57,829 nt of DNA, from assembly GCA_016790075.1 (NCBI GenBank), contig JAEUPP010000025.1:1-57829 (forward strand). The letters run 5' to 3'. The translations under genes were made by a program, and so were the position numbers. Numbering within the stretch: the first letter of the stretch is position 1; every line of letters starts with the position of its first letter. Shown here in pieces: positions 26,704-36,631 of the stretch. Origin of the DNA: Rhodanobacteraceae bacterium (GTDB lineage: Bacteria > Pseudomonadota > Gammaproteobacteria > Xanthomonadales > Rhodanobacteraceae). The notes under the pieces are model-generated. The model was not told where the DNA came from. It saw only the letters and a program-made list of their open reading frames with translations, and made no database searches.

Positions 26704-28608
26704 ATGCTGCAATCACTGCGAGACAAGACTTCCGGACTGATAGCGAAAATCGTGCTTGGTGCATTGATTTTCGTGTTCTCATTCTTCGGCATCGAATCGT
26801 ATTTCATGGGTCGCAACGAAACCTGGGTGGCCAAGGTCGACAAGACTGAAATCTCGGCCGAACAGTTCACCGAGCGTTTCCGGATGTACCGAGAGAACAT
26901 GCTGCAGCGATTCGGCGGCCAGCTCGATCCGGCAATGCTGGAGCGACCGGAGATCAAGCGTCAGGTTCTCGATGCGCTGGTCGATGAACAGTTGCTGCTC
27001 AATGCGAACGAGAAGCTCGGTGTTGTGATTACCGACGAGCGCGTGCGCGAGCTGATCCGCACGATTCCTCAGTTCCAGGTCGACGGCAAGTTCGACGAGA
27101 ATGCCTATCGGGGCACGCTAGTCGGCATCAACAAGTCGCCGCTGCAGTTCCAGGAAGAACGGCGTGAAGCGATGGCGGCCGGTGAGCTGCGTTCGTTGAT
27201 AGGCTCTACCGGCATCGTTACGCCGCGTGATGTCGATGCACATATTCGCCTGCGTGATCAGACCCGAGATCTGCGCACCCTGACGATTCCGAAACCGGCA
27301 GAGGCGCCGAAGATCGAGGACGCGGAAGTCGAGAACTTCTACAAGTCCCACGCCTCCGAATACATGACGGCGGAGCAGGTGTCTCTCGACTACATCGAGT
27401 TCGATGCCAAGTCGGTCAAGATCGACGAGGTTCCGGACGAATCCACCCTGCGTGAGCGTTACGAGAAAGAAAAGTCGCGCTACCTGACACCGGAACAGCG
27501 TCTGGTCTCGCACATTCTGATCACGGCCAAAGGGGGCGACGCCGAGGCACAAAAGGCGGCGCTGACCAAGGCGCAACAAGTCCTCAAAGGTATTCGCGAC
27601 GGCAAGGACTTCGCGGCAACGGCGAAAGAGTCGTCCGAAGATCTGGGCTCCAAGGCGCAGGGTGGGGATCTGGGCTGGATTGAAAGCGGTGTCGCTGATC
27701 CCGCGTTCGAGTCCGCATTGTTCGCCATGAAGAAGGGTGAGGTGTCCGAGCCGGTGCTGTCCGGCGAGGGTTATCACCTTATCCAGTTGCGCGATGTCCG
27801 CGAGCGCAAGGAAAAGACCTTTGACGAGGTCAAGGCGGAGCTGGCCAAGAGCTATCTCGATACAGAGCGCGAACGCGTATTCAGCGAGCTTGCTGGCAAG
27901 GTTGCGGATGAAAGTCTCTCTGACCCCGGCTCGCTCGCACCGGCGGCAAAGATAGCCGGTGTCGAAATCCAGAAGTCATCCTTGTTCGCTCGCACCGGAG
28001 GTGAGGGCATCGCGGCCAATCCGGCCGTGATCAAGGCGGCGTTCTCGGATAATGTGCTGGTCCAGGGCAATAATTCAGACCTGATTGATGTTGGCCCCGA
28101 TCACAAGCTGATCGTGCGCATTGCTGAGCACAAGCGCAGCGAACAACGGCCGCTGGATGAAGTGCGTGAAGAGGTGCGTGCTCGCCTCCTGCGTGATGCC
28201 ACAGCGAAGCAGGCGCGCGAGCGCGCCGACGCACTGCTGGAGCGTCTACGCAAGGGCGAAACGCTGGAGGCGATCGCCACCGAACTCAAGCTCAGCGTAG
28301 TTGCCGCCAAGGGCACTGGACGTTCCGCTGCGAACGTCGACTCGCGCATTACCGAAGCGGCATTCAAATCGCCGCGTCCCGCTGAAGGCAAACCTGAGCA
28401 TGGCAGCGTCGCGCTGGTGGACGATGCGTATGCGCTGTTCGCCCTAGACCACGTGACTGACGGTGATCCGACCAAAGTCGATGATGCCGGCCGTGAGGCT
28501 GTGCGCAGCCAGCTGCAGGGTAGCAACGCCGCCCTCGCCACGTCGAATTTCGTTGCGGCGTTGCGCAAGTCGGCAAAAATCCAGATCGCAGAAGAACGTA
28601 TGCAGTAA
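26704..28608 (+). CDS. ppiD: Periplasmic peptidyl-prolyl isomerase PpiD (SurA/parvulin family)
   Basis: The 634-residue protein is anchored by one N-terminal membrane helix (about residues 12-33, IAKIVLGALIFVFSFFGI) with the rest in the periplasm. A SurA-like N-domain (about 38-200) is followed by a parvulin domain (about 267-355; RLVSHILITAKGG, GGDLGWIESG, VLSGEGYHLIQLRDV) and a long C-terminal region. PpiD works with the Sec translocon on emerging outer-membrane and periplasmic proteins. Its position after hupB is conserved in many gammaproteobacteria. Confidence 0.93.
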   Translation: MLQSLRDKTSGLIAKIVLGALIFVFSFFGIESYFMGRNETWVAKVDKTEISAEQFTERFRMYRENMLQRFGGQLDPAMLERPEIKRQVLDALVDEQLLLNANEKLGVVITDERVRELIRTIPQFQVDGKFDENAYRGTLVGINKSPLQFQEERREAMAAGELRSLIGSTGIVTPRDVDAHIRLRDQTRDLRTLTIPKPAEAPKIEDAEVENFYKSHASEYMTAEQVSLDYIEFDAKSVKIDEVPDESTLRERYEKEKSRYLTPEQRLVSHILITAKGGDAEAQKAALTKAQQVLKGIRDGKDFAATAKESSEDLGSKAQGGDLGWIESGVADPAFESALFAMKKGEVSEPVLSGEGYHLIQLRDVRERKEKTFDEVKAELAKSYLDTERERVFSELAGKVADESLSDPGSLAPAAKIAGVEIQKSSLFARTGGEGIAANPAVIKAAFSDNVLVQGNNSDLIDVGPDHKLIVRIAEHKRSEQRPLDEVREEVRARLLRDATAKQARERADALLERLRKGETLEAIATELKLSVVAAKGTGRSAANVDSRITEAAFKSPRPAEGKPEHGSVALVDDAYALFALDHVTDGDPTKVDDAGREAVRSQLQGSNAALATSNFVAALRKSAKIQIAEERMQ

Positions 28609-28644
28609 TTGCCGAGGCCGGAGTTTTGGGCCTCTGCTTGTTGG

Positions 28645-28684
28645 CAACAAAAAAGGCCGCCCCGAAGGGCGGCCTTTTTTGTTG
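28645..28684. terminator. Bidirectional terminator between ppiD and fabI
   Basis: A near-perfect inverted repeat: CAACAAAAAA, stem GGCCGCCC (28655-28662), loop CGAA, GGGCGGCC (28667-28674), TTTTTTGTTG. A-run and T-run on opposite sides let it end transcription from both convergent genes. Confidence 0.93.
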
Positions 28685-28711
28685 CGCGGCAGTCCAGCCG
28701 GATGGCGCCAG

Positions 28712-29494
28712 TCAGATACCAGTCATGCCGAGAATGTTGTAGCCGGCATCGACATAGGTGACCTCGCCGGTAACACCCGCTGCGAGGTCAGAGCTCAGGA
28801 ATGCGGCTACGTTGCCCACGTCATCTATCGTCACGCTGCGTCGCAGCGGTGCATGTTCTTCGACGTGGTCCAGCATCTTGCGGAAGTTGGATATGCCGGC
28901 AGCAGCCAAGGTCTTGATCGGACCTGCTGAGATGGCATTGACGCGCGTGCCCTCAGGGCCGAGATTGAAGGCGAGGTAGCGTACGCAAGCTTCAAGACTG
29001 GCCTTGGCCAGACCCATCACGTTGTAGTTCGACAGTGCGCGTTCGGCACCGAGGTAGCTCAGCGTCAGCACCGAACCATTGCGACCATGCATCAGTGGTC
29101 GCGCCGCCTTGGCCAAGGCGGCGAGGCTGTAGCTCGATACGTCGTGAGCGATGGCGAAGTTCTCACGTGTAAGGCCGTCGAGGAACTGGCCCTGCAGTGC
29201 TTCGCGCGGCGCAAAGCCAACCGAGTGTATAAGGATGTCGAAGCCATCCCAGTGCTTGGCGAGCTCGGTGTACATCGACTCAATTTCGGCGTCGCTGGCC
29301 ACGTCGCAGGGCAGCACGATATTGCTGCCGAAGGCGCTGGCGGCTTCGTCGACGCGGTCGCGCAAGCGCTCGTTCTGATAGGTGAAGGCTAGCTGTGCGC
29401 CTTCGCGGTGCATCGCGTTGGCGATGCCCCAGGCAATGGAGCGCTGGCTGGCGATACCGACGATCAGTGCGCGCTTGCCGTGCAGAAAACCCAT
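28712..29494 (-). CDS. fabI: Enoyl-[acyl-carrier-protein] reductase (NADH), FabI
   Basis: The 260-residue short-chain dehydrogenase reduces trans-2-enoyl-ACP in the last step of fatty-acid elongation. The nucleotide motif is [13 protein letters not shown] and the active-site Tyr-x6-Lys is in [37 protein letters not shown] forms the substrate-binding loop. GGGAGG lies 5 nt before the ATG. It converges on ppiD across a shared terminator. Confidence 0.97.
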   Translation of the reverse strand: MGFLHGKRALIVGIASQRSIAWGIANAMHREGAQLAFTYQNERLRDRVDEAASAFGSNIVLPCDVASDAEIESMYTELAKHWDGFDILIHSVGFAPREALQGQFLDGLTRENFAIAHDVSSYSLAALAKAARPLMHGRNGSVLTLSYLGAERALSNYNVMGLAKASLEACVRYLAFNLGPEGTRVNAISAGPIKTLAAAGISNFRKMLDHVEEHAPLRRSVTIDDVGNVAAFLSSDLAAGVTGEVTYVDAGYNILGMTGI

Positions 29495-29611
29495 GGAACC
29501 TCCCGTTGCAAAAAGAATTCGTGCAGCAGCGGAGCAGTGTAACGGTTTGCGATCAGCGCTGCCCGAACGGGCGTTTGGCCTCGCTATTTGGTCAGGCGCG
29601 CGTCGGTGGGC

Positions 29612-31018
29612 TCAATCCGCGCCCTGGAGTACCAGTTTCTGGCCGGGCTTTAGCTGGGCCTTGTCGCTAAGCTTGTTCCAGCGGCGCAGGTTGTTCACGC
29701 TGACTTTGTGAGTTTTTGCAAGTGTCCATAAGTTGTCGCCGCTCTTTACTGTAATCGTGGTGCTTCGGTTCTGTTGTGCTTCTGGCGACAGCGGTACGGG
29801 GGGCTGGGCGGTGCCTACGTTCCTGCCCAGTGCGGACGGAAGAAACACGGTAGTGCCGGCTGCAAATTCGTGTGCCGGGTCGGCGCCATTGGCAGCGCCG
29901 ACGAGGTCGATGGGCACGGCCGCCGCACCGGCGAGCTGCCCCAGACCGCTGCGTTCACGCAACTTGACCGCATCCCAGGTGCTCCAGGCGCTGGGGGCTA
30001 GCTGGGTGTAGCGCTGCTGAAAGCGGCCCAGCGCTGGTTTGGGCAGTAGCAGATGCATGGGGGCGGAGGCAGAGATGCGCGATTGGCGATGCCCAGCGTT
30101 GTAGCGGCGCAGTGCTTCCTCAGGTACGTCGGCAAGGCGCGCGGCAACGCGCATGTCAATTGGTGCCGTCAGCGTGACTCGGACCAGGTAATCCTCGGGC
30201 GCTGGTTCAGGCAAGGTCACGCCGAAACGCTGCGGATCGTTGATGACACAACCCAGGGCGAGCAGTTTGGCGAGGTGCTCGTGCGTAATGGGCGAGAGTT
30301 TCAGGTTGGCGACATCCTCACGGCTCAAGGCGGCCGAGCGGTTTTCCTGTAGCAGTTTCTTTACCCGGTATTCGCCCGCGTTGAATGCCATGTTGACAAG
30401 GCGCCAGTCGCCGAACTCGTTCTGGTAGCGCTTGAGCATGCTGACCGCGGCGGCGCTCGACGCCCAGGCATCAAGGCGGCCGTCATAGTGAGGCGATACC
30501 TGCAACCCTACCGCGCGCGCGGTATCGGGCATGAATTGCCACATGCCAGCCGGCATGCCGCTACGCCCCGCGATAGGCTCGTAATGGCTTTCGAGATACG
30601 GCAGCAGTGCAAACTCGCCTGGCAGATCCTGCCGTTCGAGTTCGTCGAGAACCAGCATCAGGAACGGCAGTGCGCGCTTGAGCGACGCAGCGAAACGATC
30701 CGGCCCTTGTGTGTACGTGCGCGCCCAGCGCTGCACGGCCGGACTGTACTCGCAGCCTGGCAGCGCAAAGCGCGTACGCAGGCGACTCCATACCGATGCC
30801 GCACCATCCAGTGCAGGTTCTGCCACGTCAAACTCGGGTGCCGGCGCCAGCGGCACGGCCAGGCGTTCAGGCGGCGCGATGCGCAGGTCCATAGGCGGTA
30901 GCGATGTCGCGGTTGTGGGCGCCGCGTGTTCGCTCTGAGTTGGCTTCGGCGCCGTCGCGCATGCGGTCAGCAGCAATGCTGGCATCAGCGTGCCGAGTCG
31001 GAGCCAGCGTGAATGCAT
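29612..31018 (-). CDS. mltD: Membrane-bound lytic murein transglycosylase D-like lipoprotein with LysM domain
   Basis: I use the ATG at 31018 (468 residues), which overlaps the gloB stop as TGATG; an ATG at 31024 is also possible. A lipoprotein signal ends LLLTAC with Cys20. The SLT domain (about 85-240) has the catalytic Glu in PYLESHYEP and the GMWQFMPDTARAVGL and AFNAGEYRV motifs. One LysM repeat at the C-terminus (ITVKSGDNLWTLAKTHKVSV) binds peptidoglycan. The enzyme cleaves glycan strands to 1,6-anhydromuropeptides. E. coli MltD carries two LysM repeats; I see one clear copy. Confidence 0.9.
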   Translation of the reverse strand: MHSRWLRLGTLMPALLLTACATAPKPTQSEHAAPTTATSLPPMDLRIAPPERLAVPLAPAPEFDVAEPALDGAASVWSRLRTRFALPGCEYSPAVQRWARTYTQGPDRFAASLKRALPFLMLVLDELERQDLPGEFALLPYLESHYEPIAGRSGMPAGMWQFMPDTARAVGLQVSPHYDGRLDAWASSAAAVSMLKRYQNEFGDWRLVNMAFNAGEYRVKKLLQENRSAALSREDVANLKLSPITHEHLAKLLALGCVINDPQRFGVTLPEPAPEDYLVRVTLTAPIDMRVAARLADVPEEALRRYNAGHRQSRISASAPMHLLLPKPALGRFQQRYTQLAPSAWSTWDAVKLRERSGLGQLAGAAAVPIDLVGAANGADPAHEFAAGTTVFLPSALGRNVGTAQPPVPLSPEAQQNRSTTITVKSGDNLWTLAKTHKVSVNNLRRWNKLSDKAQLKPGQKLVLQGAD

Positions 31019-31797
31019 CACCATGTTGCTGCTACCCAGAACTGATCCTTGCCGCGGCGCAATGCGGCGAAACGGTCGATGCGAGCACGTGCCGGGATGC
31101 CCTGGCGCTCACCCCAGGCGACAAGGGATGGCTCGTCCACGCGCAGAAAAGGATTGGTTGCGCGCTCCTGCGCAATCGTGCTCGGCAGACTTGGCTGACG
31201 TGCAGCGCGCAAGCGGCCGACTTCGGCAGCGCGCGTCCGCAGGCTGAGGTTGTCCGGGTCTATGCTTGCCGCATACGCGCAATTGGACCAGGTGTATTCA
31301 TGGGCGCAGCAGACCAGTGTTTCTGGTGGCAGTGCAGCCAATGTGTCGAGTGAGGCCAACATCTGCGCGGCACTGCCTTCGAACAACCGCCCGCAGCCGA
31401 CGCTGAACAGCGTGTCGCCGCAGAACAGGACTCCGCCGCCGTGATAGCCGATATGGCTGCGGGTGTGGCCGGGAAGGCTGACCACGTGCAAGCGCAGGCT
31501 GGGCATGGCGAGGTCGACAATGTCGCCCCCGCCTATACGTTGCGTTGCTCCGGGGATGCGGGCGTCGTCGGGGGCGAAAACGTCGACGGCATGTTGTGCG
31601 CTCAGCGCGGCAACACCACCAATGTGGTCGCTGTGGTGGTGCGTGATAAGAATCGCTCGCAGCCGAAGATTCAGCCGGTTAAGCGTATCGACGACAGCAT
31701 CTGCATTCCCCGGATCCACGATCACGGCGTTGCTGCCGTCATGGGCCAGCCACAGGTAGTTGTCGTCGAAGGCTGGAATAGGCTCGAGGTGCAGCAC
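31018..31797 (-). CDS. gloB: Hydroxyacylglutathione hydrolase (glyoxalase II)
   Basis: The 259-residue metallo-beta-lactamase-fold enzyme has the metal-binding THHHSDHIGG, LPGHTRSHIGY, FCGDTLFSVGCGRLFEG and CCAHEYT motifs of glyoxalase II, plus the C-terminal helical domain (NPFLRVDE). It hydrolyses S-lactoylglutathione to D-lactate and glutathione in methylglyoxal detoxification. The start codon is GTG. It is divergent from the methyltransferase-rnhA-dnaQ operon, a classic neighbourhood, and overlaps mltD downstream. Confidence 0.95.
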   Translation of the reverse strand: MLHLEPIPAFDDNYLWLAHDGSNAVIVDPGNADAVVDTLNRLNLRLRAILITHHHSDHIGGVAALSAQHAVDVFAPDDARIPGATQRIGGGDIVDLAMPSLRLHVVSLPGHTRSHIGYHGGGVLFCGDTLFSVGCGRLFEGSAAQMLASLDTLAALPPETLVCCAHEYTWSNCAYAASIDPDNLSLRTRAAEVGRLRAARQPSLPSTIAQERATNPFLRVDEPSLVAWGERQGIPARARIDRFAALRRGKDQFWVAATW

Positions 31798-31915
31798 GGC
31801 ACGGTGGCAGCAAAATCAAGGCAGTGGACTATAGCCGCGCTCTCTGCAGTACTCGTTAAGCCGACTTAACGTTGCAGTCCCCAGATTGGGGGGGCATGGA
31901 GCAGGACAAGCCGGT

Positions 31916-32641
31916 ATGACTTGGCGCAGAATTCATGGTCCCTGGCGCGCCTACCCTATGCTCCTCCATCCCCTGCCATCACCGGCCACCGATGCGTTAA
32001 GCGATGTTTTTGCGCAGGAGCGGCTAGAACTCGCGCCCGAGTGCGCCGGGGTGTTTGGCCGGCAGGGGCTGTTTATCGGTTCCGACAGGGAATTGGCCGC
32101 GCAGCTGGCGGCGCCCATGCTTGGCCGGCGCGTAGGCTTGCACCTGCTGCCCCGGGGCGGCTTTGGCGGCGACGTGTGCTGTGCTCCAGGCGAACTGCCT
32201 TTTGCTGACGACAGTTTCCGTCTGGTCGTGCTGCAACATGCTTTCGAGCGCATTGATGATGCAGCCGCTCTACGCGAGGAAATAGTGCGAGTACTTGAAC
32301 CGGGCGGGATAGCGATGGTCGTTGGTTTTGCGCGCTTCGGCGTCTGGCGGCCCTGGTTGGCCTGGCAGGAACGCGGAGCGAGGCAGTATGCATCGGCGTT
32401 GTCGTGGCGGCGCGGTCTCGCCGCACGCGGCGTCGACGTATACGCTCAACGCCGTATTGGCCAGGCGCAGATCGCGATGCACGGTATCTCAGTGCGCCTG
32501 CCATCAGTTCTGCGATCGAGCTGGTTGCTGCTGGCGCGTAAGCGCAGTGCCGCGGCGTTGGCACGCTCGCATCCGGTCGCGTTGCCGCAGCGTGCGGTGC
32601 GTTCCAATCTCGCTTCTGGTACTCAACGCGCGAGCGCATGA
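31916..32641 (+). CDS. SAM-dependent methyltransferase-like protein upstream of rnhA
   Basis: The 241-residue protein begins at the ATG at 31916 with AGGA 9 nt upstream. It has a class I methyltransferase-like layout with [41 protein letters not shown] as the post-IV region, but the glycine-rich SAM motif I is degenerate. Homologues sit between gloB and rnhA in many gammaproteobacteria; the substrate is unknown to me. Its last four bases overlap the rnhA start (ATGA). Confidence 0.75.
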   Translation: MTWRRIHGPWRAYPMLLHPLPSPATDALSDVFAQERLELAPECAGVFGRQGLFIGSDRELAAQLAAPMLGRRVGLHLLPRGGFGGDVCCAPGELPFADDSFRLVVLQHAFERIDDAAALREEIVRVLEPGGIAMVVGFARFGVWRPWLAWQERGARQYASALSWRRGLAARGVDVYAQRRIGQAQIAMHGISVRLPSVLRSSWLLLARKRSAAALARSHPVALPQRAVRSNLASGTQRASA

Positions 32642-33093
32642 GCGAATCTTCTGTAGTTCAGGTATTTACCGACGGCGCCTGCCTCGGCAATCCCGGCCCT
32701 GGCGGTTGGGCCGCATTGCTGCGTTACGGCGCGGCCGAGAAAGTCATTTCAGGCGCCGAAGCTGAAACAACCAACAATCGCATGGAGCTCATGGGGGCGA
32801 TTGCCGCACTTGAAGCGCTGACCCGCTCCTGCGCGGTGCGCATCACGACCGATTCGCAGTACGTGAAACAAGGCATGCAGCAGTGGCTTGCGCGCTGGCA
32901 GGCCAACGGCTGGCGCACGGCCGACAACAAACCGGTGAAGAATCAGGATCTCTGGCAGCGGCTTGCCGTCGCGGTTGCGCGACATCGGGTGGAGTGGTTC
33001 TGGACGCGCGGCCACTCCGGTCATCCTGACAACGAACGGGTCGACAGGGCCGCGCGCCTGGCCGCCGAGCAGCAGCAAAAGAGGGAAGCCTGA
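32638..33093 (+). CDS. rnhA: Ribonuclease HI
   Basis: The 151-residue enzyme shows all active-site carboxylates in order: Asp in [17 protein letters not shown], Glu in [10 protein letters not shown], Asp in TTDSQYV and Asp in GHPDNERVD, together with the RGHSGH loop. It removes RNA from RNA-DNA hybrids. The start overlaps the upstream gene by 4 nt and the stop overlaps dnaQ by 1 nt (TGATG), so the three genes are coupled. Confidence 0.97.
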   Translation: MSESSVVQVFTDGACLGNPGPGGWAALLRYGAAEKVISGAEAETTNNRMELMGAIAALEALTRSCAVRITTDSQYVKQGMQQWLARWQANGWRTADNKPVKNQDLWQRLAVAVARHRVEWFWTRGHSGHPDNERVDRAARLAAEQQQKREA

Positions 33094-33812
33094 TGCGACA
33101 GATCGTGCTCGATACGGAAACTACCGGCCTTGAGGTCACGCGCGGCCATCGCCTGATCGAACTGGGTTGTGTCGAGCTGCTGTCGCGGCGTGTCAGCGGC
33201 AGCCAGTATCACCGTTATCTGAATCCCGAGCGCGACATTGACGCCGGGGCACAGGCGGTGCACGGGATCAGCATCGAATTCCTTGCCGACAAACCACGTT
33301 TCGCCGACGTCGCCGTCGAGTTCCTGGACTACATCAAGGGTGCGGAACTTATTATCCACAATGCGGCATTCGACGTCGGCTTTATCGACGCGGAGCTCGC
33401 CCGGCTAGGGCCGGAATTTGGCCGCCTGAGTGATCATGCGACCGTACTCGACACGCTGTTGCTGGCGCGGGAGCGCTACCCGGGGCAACGCAATAGTCTC
33501 GATGCCTTGTGCAAGCGTCTGGACATTGACAACAGCCATCGCGAACTGCACGGCGCGCTACTTGATGCTGAGATTCTCGCGGACGTTTATCTCGCGCTGA
33601 CAGCCGGGCAGGGGGCGCTGGATTTTGCACTCGATGCCGAACCGCCGCCGCTGCAGGTCGTTGCCGCCCAGACCTTGAGCGAACGACCCGCTGTACGTGT
33701 CATCATGGCCGATACGGACGAACTGGCGGCACACGAAGCGCGACTCGCCGCCATCGACAAGGCCAGTAAGGGCGCCTGCGTCTGGCGCCGCCTGGACCTT
33801 GCTTCGGCCTGA
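33093..33812 (+). CDS. dnaQ: DNA polymerase III epsilon subunit (3'-5' proofreading exonuclease)
   Basis: The 239-residue protein has ExoI DTETTG, ExoII HNAAFDVGF and ExoIII-epsilon HGALLDAEI, so all catalytic DEDDh residues are intact. The C-terminal tail (about 185-239) is the alpha-subunit-binding segment. It edits errors within the replicative holoenzyme. The rnhA-dnaQ pair is typical, though here they lie head to tail rather than divergent as in E. coli. Confidence 0.96.
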   Translation: MRQIVLDTETTGLEVTRGHRLIELGCVELLSRRVSGSQYHRYLNPERDIDAGAQAVHGISIEFLADKPRFADVAVEFLDYIKGAELIIHNAAFDVGFIDAELARLGPEFGRLSDHATVLDTLLLARERYPGQRNSLDALCKRLDIDNSHRELHGALLDAEILADVYLALTAGQGALDFALDAEPPPLQVVAAQTLSERPAVRVIMADTDELAAHEARLAAIDKASKGACVWRRLDLASA

Positions 33813-34017
33813 GGCAGCTTATCCTAGGGGCTGGGAGGTGGTCTTGGTGGGCGTTTGTTCGTGTCAGGCCAGGCTATCGTTTTGCGTAACAGGTTTTGGT
33901 TCTGGGTCCTGCGCCGTTATCTGTGCGGACAAAGGCTCAGGTCGCGAGTGCTCGTGGCATAATCGGCCGGCACGCCCAGCAGCCGCCAGGGCGTTCGCCT
34001 GAATGGGGAGTTCGGCG

Positions 34018-35337
34018 ATGAGACTGCGTACGTGGATCGTTGCAGTATGCGTAACCCTGTTGCCCGGCGCATTGGCCGCTTCCGCGGTCGATGCGATTAC
34101 GGCGCACAAGCATCTAGGTGTTGCCAGTTGTTCCAACAGCGTCTGTCACGGTGCCTCGCAGGTGTTCCGCGATTCACATGTGATGCAGAACGAGTTCGCG
34201 ATCTGGCAGGAAACGGATCCGCACGCGAAGGCGTACGCGATTCTCGAACAGCCGGCGTCGCAGGAGATGGCGCGCAAGCTTGGCCTCGGCAATGCGACCG
34301 AAGCCAAGATCTGTCTCGACTGTCATGCGGACAACGTGCCCGTGGCGCAGCGCGGCGAACGTTTCCAGCTCAGTGATGGCGTAGGCTGCGAGGCCTGTCA
34401 CGGCGGCGCCGAGCAATGGCTGAATGCGCATGCGGACAAGAGCGTCAAGCATGCCGACAATCTGGCCAAAGGCATGTATGCCACTGACGATCCGGTACGC
34501 CGCGCTGAGCTTTGCCTTTCCTGCCACATGGGCACGAAAGACCGCATGATCACGCATCGCATCATGGGTGCGGGCCACCCCAGGCTGGCATTCGAGCTCG
34601 ACACCTTCACCTGGCTGGGACGACCGCACTATGCAATCGATGCGGATTGGATAGAACGCAAGGGCGAATTCAGCGGCGCACGGGACTGGGCCGTGGGGCA
34701 GGGCGTCGCGGCGGCCAACTTGCTTGATCAGCTTACCGATCCCAAAGCCGGCATGCAGGGCATTTTCCCCGAACTTGTGCTGTTCAACTGCTTTGCCTGC
34801 CATAAGCGCATGTCGGACAAGAGCTGGGGGCCGCGCCAGGGCACGGGACTCGGTCCGGGCGTGGTGCGGCTATACGATGCAAATCTCGTGATGTTCCGGC
34901 ACGTACTGGCCGCGGTCGACAAGGCCGCCGCCGCACGGATGCTGGAACAGACGCGCGCGCTGCACCGTGCCACGACCGAGAGTCGCGACGCCACCCTGGC
35001 GGCCGCCAAACGTCTGCGGGCGACCCTGGCTGAGTTGCTACCGCGTGTTGCGCAGCACAAATTCGACGAAGGCAGCCTCAACACCATACTGGCCGACATC
35101 GAGTCCGATGCCGCGCGCGGCGAATATCGCGACTACGACGCGGCCGAGCAGGCTGCCATGGCGGCGCAGTCGGTAATCGTCGCATTTGAAAACACCGGCG
35201 TCATCGACAAGGCGCGGGCCGATGCACTCAAGGCCAGACTCGAGGGCGTCTATGCAGTGCTCAAGAACGAGAACGGCTATTCGATGAGCAACTTCCAGAC
35301 TGCGCTGAAGGCGTTGCGTGGGTCTAGCCGGAACTGA
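34018..35337 (+). CDS. Periplasmic multiheme cytochrome c (cytochrome c554/c-prime-like)
   Basis: The ATG at 34018 is chosen because GGGGAG lies 7 nt upstream (34005-34010). The 439-residue product has a Sec signal peptide (about residues 1-25) and five heme-binding motifs: an unusual CSNSVCH (CX4CH, residues 38-44), then CLDCH (99-103), CEACH (124-128), CLSCH (166-170) and CFACH (258-262). The order resembles the cytochrome c554/c-prime family. Residues about 275-439 are helical and heme-free. It should carry electrons in the periplasm, but no partner reductase or maturation genes lie nearby, so the pathway is unknown. Confidence 0.82.
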   Translation: MRLRTWIVAVCVTLLPGALAASAVDAITAHKHLGVASCSNSVCHGASQVFRDSHVMQNEFAIWQETDPHAKAYAILEQPASQEMARKLGLGNATEAKICLDCHADNVPVAQRGERFQLSDGVGCEACHGGAEQWLNAHADKSVKHADNLAKGMYATDDPVRRAELCLSCHMGTKDRMITHRIMGAGHPRLAFELDTFTWLGRPHYAIDADWIERKGEFSGARDWAVGQGVAAANLLDQLTDPKAGMQGIFPELVLFNCFACHKRMSDKSWGPRQGTGLGPGVVRLYDANLVMFRHVLAAVDKAAAARMLEQTRALHRATTESRDATLAAAKRLRATLAELLPRVAQHKFDEGSLNTILADIESDAARGEYRDYDAAEQAAMAAQSVIVAFENTGVIDKARADALKARLEGVYAVLKNENGYSMSNFQTALKALRGSSRN

Positions 35338-35360
35338 GTGGTGAGCGGGCAGGACGCTGG

Positions 35361-35389
35361 CGTTGCGGTTGGCAGAGCTGACCGCAACG
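35361..35389. terminator. Hairpin between the convergent cytochrome and phosphatase genes
   Basis: A perfect 9-bp stem: CGTTGCGGT (35361-35369), 11-nt loop, ACCGCAACG (35381-35389). It lies between two converging genes but has no T-run on either side. Confidence 0.4.
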
Positions 35390-35451
35390 GGCGGGTCCGG
35401 AAACTGCCGGGCGATCTGGGTAACGGCTTCGCCGCCAGGTCGCTTGAGCGC

Positions 35452-36153
35452 CTAGCGCTGACGGATCAGCACCACCGTAACATTGTCTGAGCCGCCGCCG
35501 TCGAGGGCGGCGAGGATCAGATGATCGACACATTCCTGTGCCGATAGCTCAGCGCGCGCGAGTATGCTCGCGATTTGCGCATCTTCAACCTCTTCGGTCA
35601 GTCCGTCGCTGCAGAGCAGAATCTGCATGCCGGGCAGCAAGGTGCCGGTAATCGTTTCGACGCGCAGGCTCTGCGGGTCGGTGACGCCCAATGCCTGGGT
35701 GACGACGTTGCGATGGGGATGTGTGCGCGCCTGCTCCGCGGTAATCGCGCCCTGTTCGATGAGTTCCTGTACGTAGGAGTGATCCTGCGACAGTTGCTTG
35801 AGCACGCCGTTCCAGACGTAGACGCGGCTGTCGCCGACCCAGGCCATGTCAAACTGGTCGCCGTTGACGTTTACCGCGGCCACGGTCGTGCCCATAGGCA
35901 GCGCTTCGGCGCGTCGACTCGAGTGGCGGATGATTTCCTCGTCGGCCAGCTGGATCGCACGGCCTATGGGCGTGCCCTTGCGGATTTCGTCGATCAGCGT
36001 ATCGCGCGCGATGGCGCTGGCAACTTCGCCGTGCTCATGCCCGCCCATGCCGTCGGCAACGAGCCATAGACCCAGCTCCGGATCTGCGTAATAGGTGTCT
36101 TCGTTGTGCTCGCGGCGCAGGCCAACGTGGGAGCTGTGTCCGAATTCGATCAT
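35452..36153 (-). CDS. PP2C-family protein serine/threonine phosphatase (Stp1/PppA-like)
   Basis: The 233-residue protein carries the metal-binding PP2C motifs in order: RREHNEDTYY, VADGMGGHEHGEVAS, GDSRVYVWNG, CSDGLTEEV and GGGSDNVTVVLI. It removes phosphate from Ser/Thr on target proteins in the cytoplasm. Bacterial relatives usually pair with an Hanks-type kinase or serve type VI secretion, but neither is encoded in this window. It is read away from tRNA-Ser(CGA). Confidence 0.93.
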   Translation of the reverse strand: MIEFGHSSHVGLRREHNEDTYYADPELGLWLVADGMGGHEHGEVASAIARDTLIDEIRKGTPIGRAIQLADEEIIRHSSRRAEALPMGTTVAAVNVNGDQFDMAWVGDSRVYVWNGVLKQLSQDHSYVQELIEQGAITAEQARTHPHRNVVTQALGVTDPQSLRVETITGTLLPGMQILLCSDGLTEEVEDAQIASILARAELSAQECVDHLILAALDGGGSDNVTVVLIRQR

Positions 36154-36361
36154 GCGCGAAGCCTGGTTCGGGTTCAGTGGCCATCGCCAGACGCAAAGGC
36201 CGGTGTTTCAACGAAACGGCGGCAGGTGCGAAAAACGAACTGGGCCATAGCATGCCGCTGGGCGCCATCCCTAGGCAAGCATGACAACGCGGCGACATCG
36301 TTGCCCGGTGAGACTATGTGCAGTTGCTGAAAGCGTCGGTGCAGGGCAGGGCTCGCCCGGC

Positions 36362-36390
36362 TTGTATCCTGCACGCGTAGCCCGTACTAT
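36362..36390 (+). promoter_or_regulatory. Promoter of tRNA-Ser(CGA)
   Basis: TTGTAT (36362-36367), 17 bp, TACTAT (36385-36390), followed by the GC-rich discriminator TCGCGCCCCTCGCC. Expected start near 36397. Confidence 0.7.
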
Positions 36391-36442
36391 TCGCGCCCCT
36401 CGCCGCGCCACCGGCGGGGCTGGCTGCAAGGCCAACAGTTCC

Positions 36443-36533
<91 letters not shown>

Positions 36534-36539
36534 CAATGA

Positions 36540-36570
36540 CGAAAGCGCCCCTACGAGGGGCGCTTTCGTT
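36540..36570 (+). terminator. Terminator after tRNA-Ser(CGA)
   Basis: CGAAAGCGCCCC and GGGGCGCTTTCG form a 12-bp stem around a TACGA loop (36540-36567). The 3' side is rich in T (TTTCGTTTCC). Confidence 0.75.
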
Positions 36571-36631
36571 TCCGCCAAGGCCACTCCCGTTTCGGCTACG
36601 CTCGCGCCTTCGCTACGCGGAATTTCCTTTC

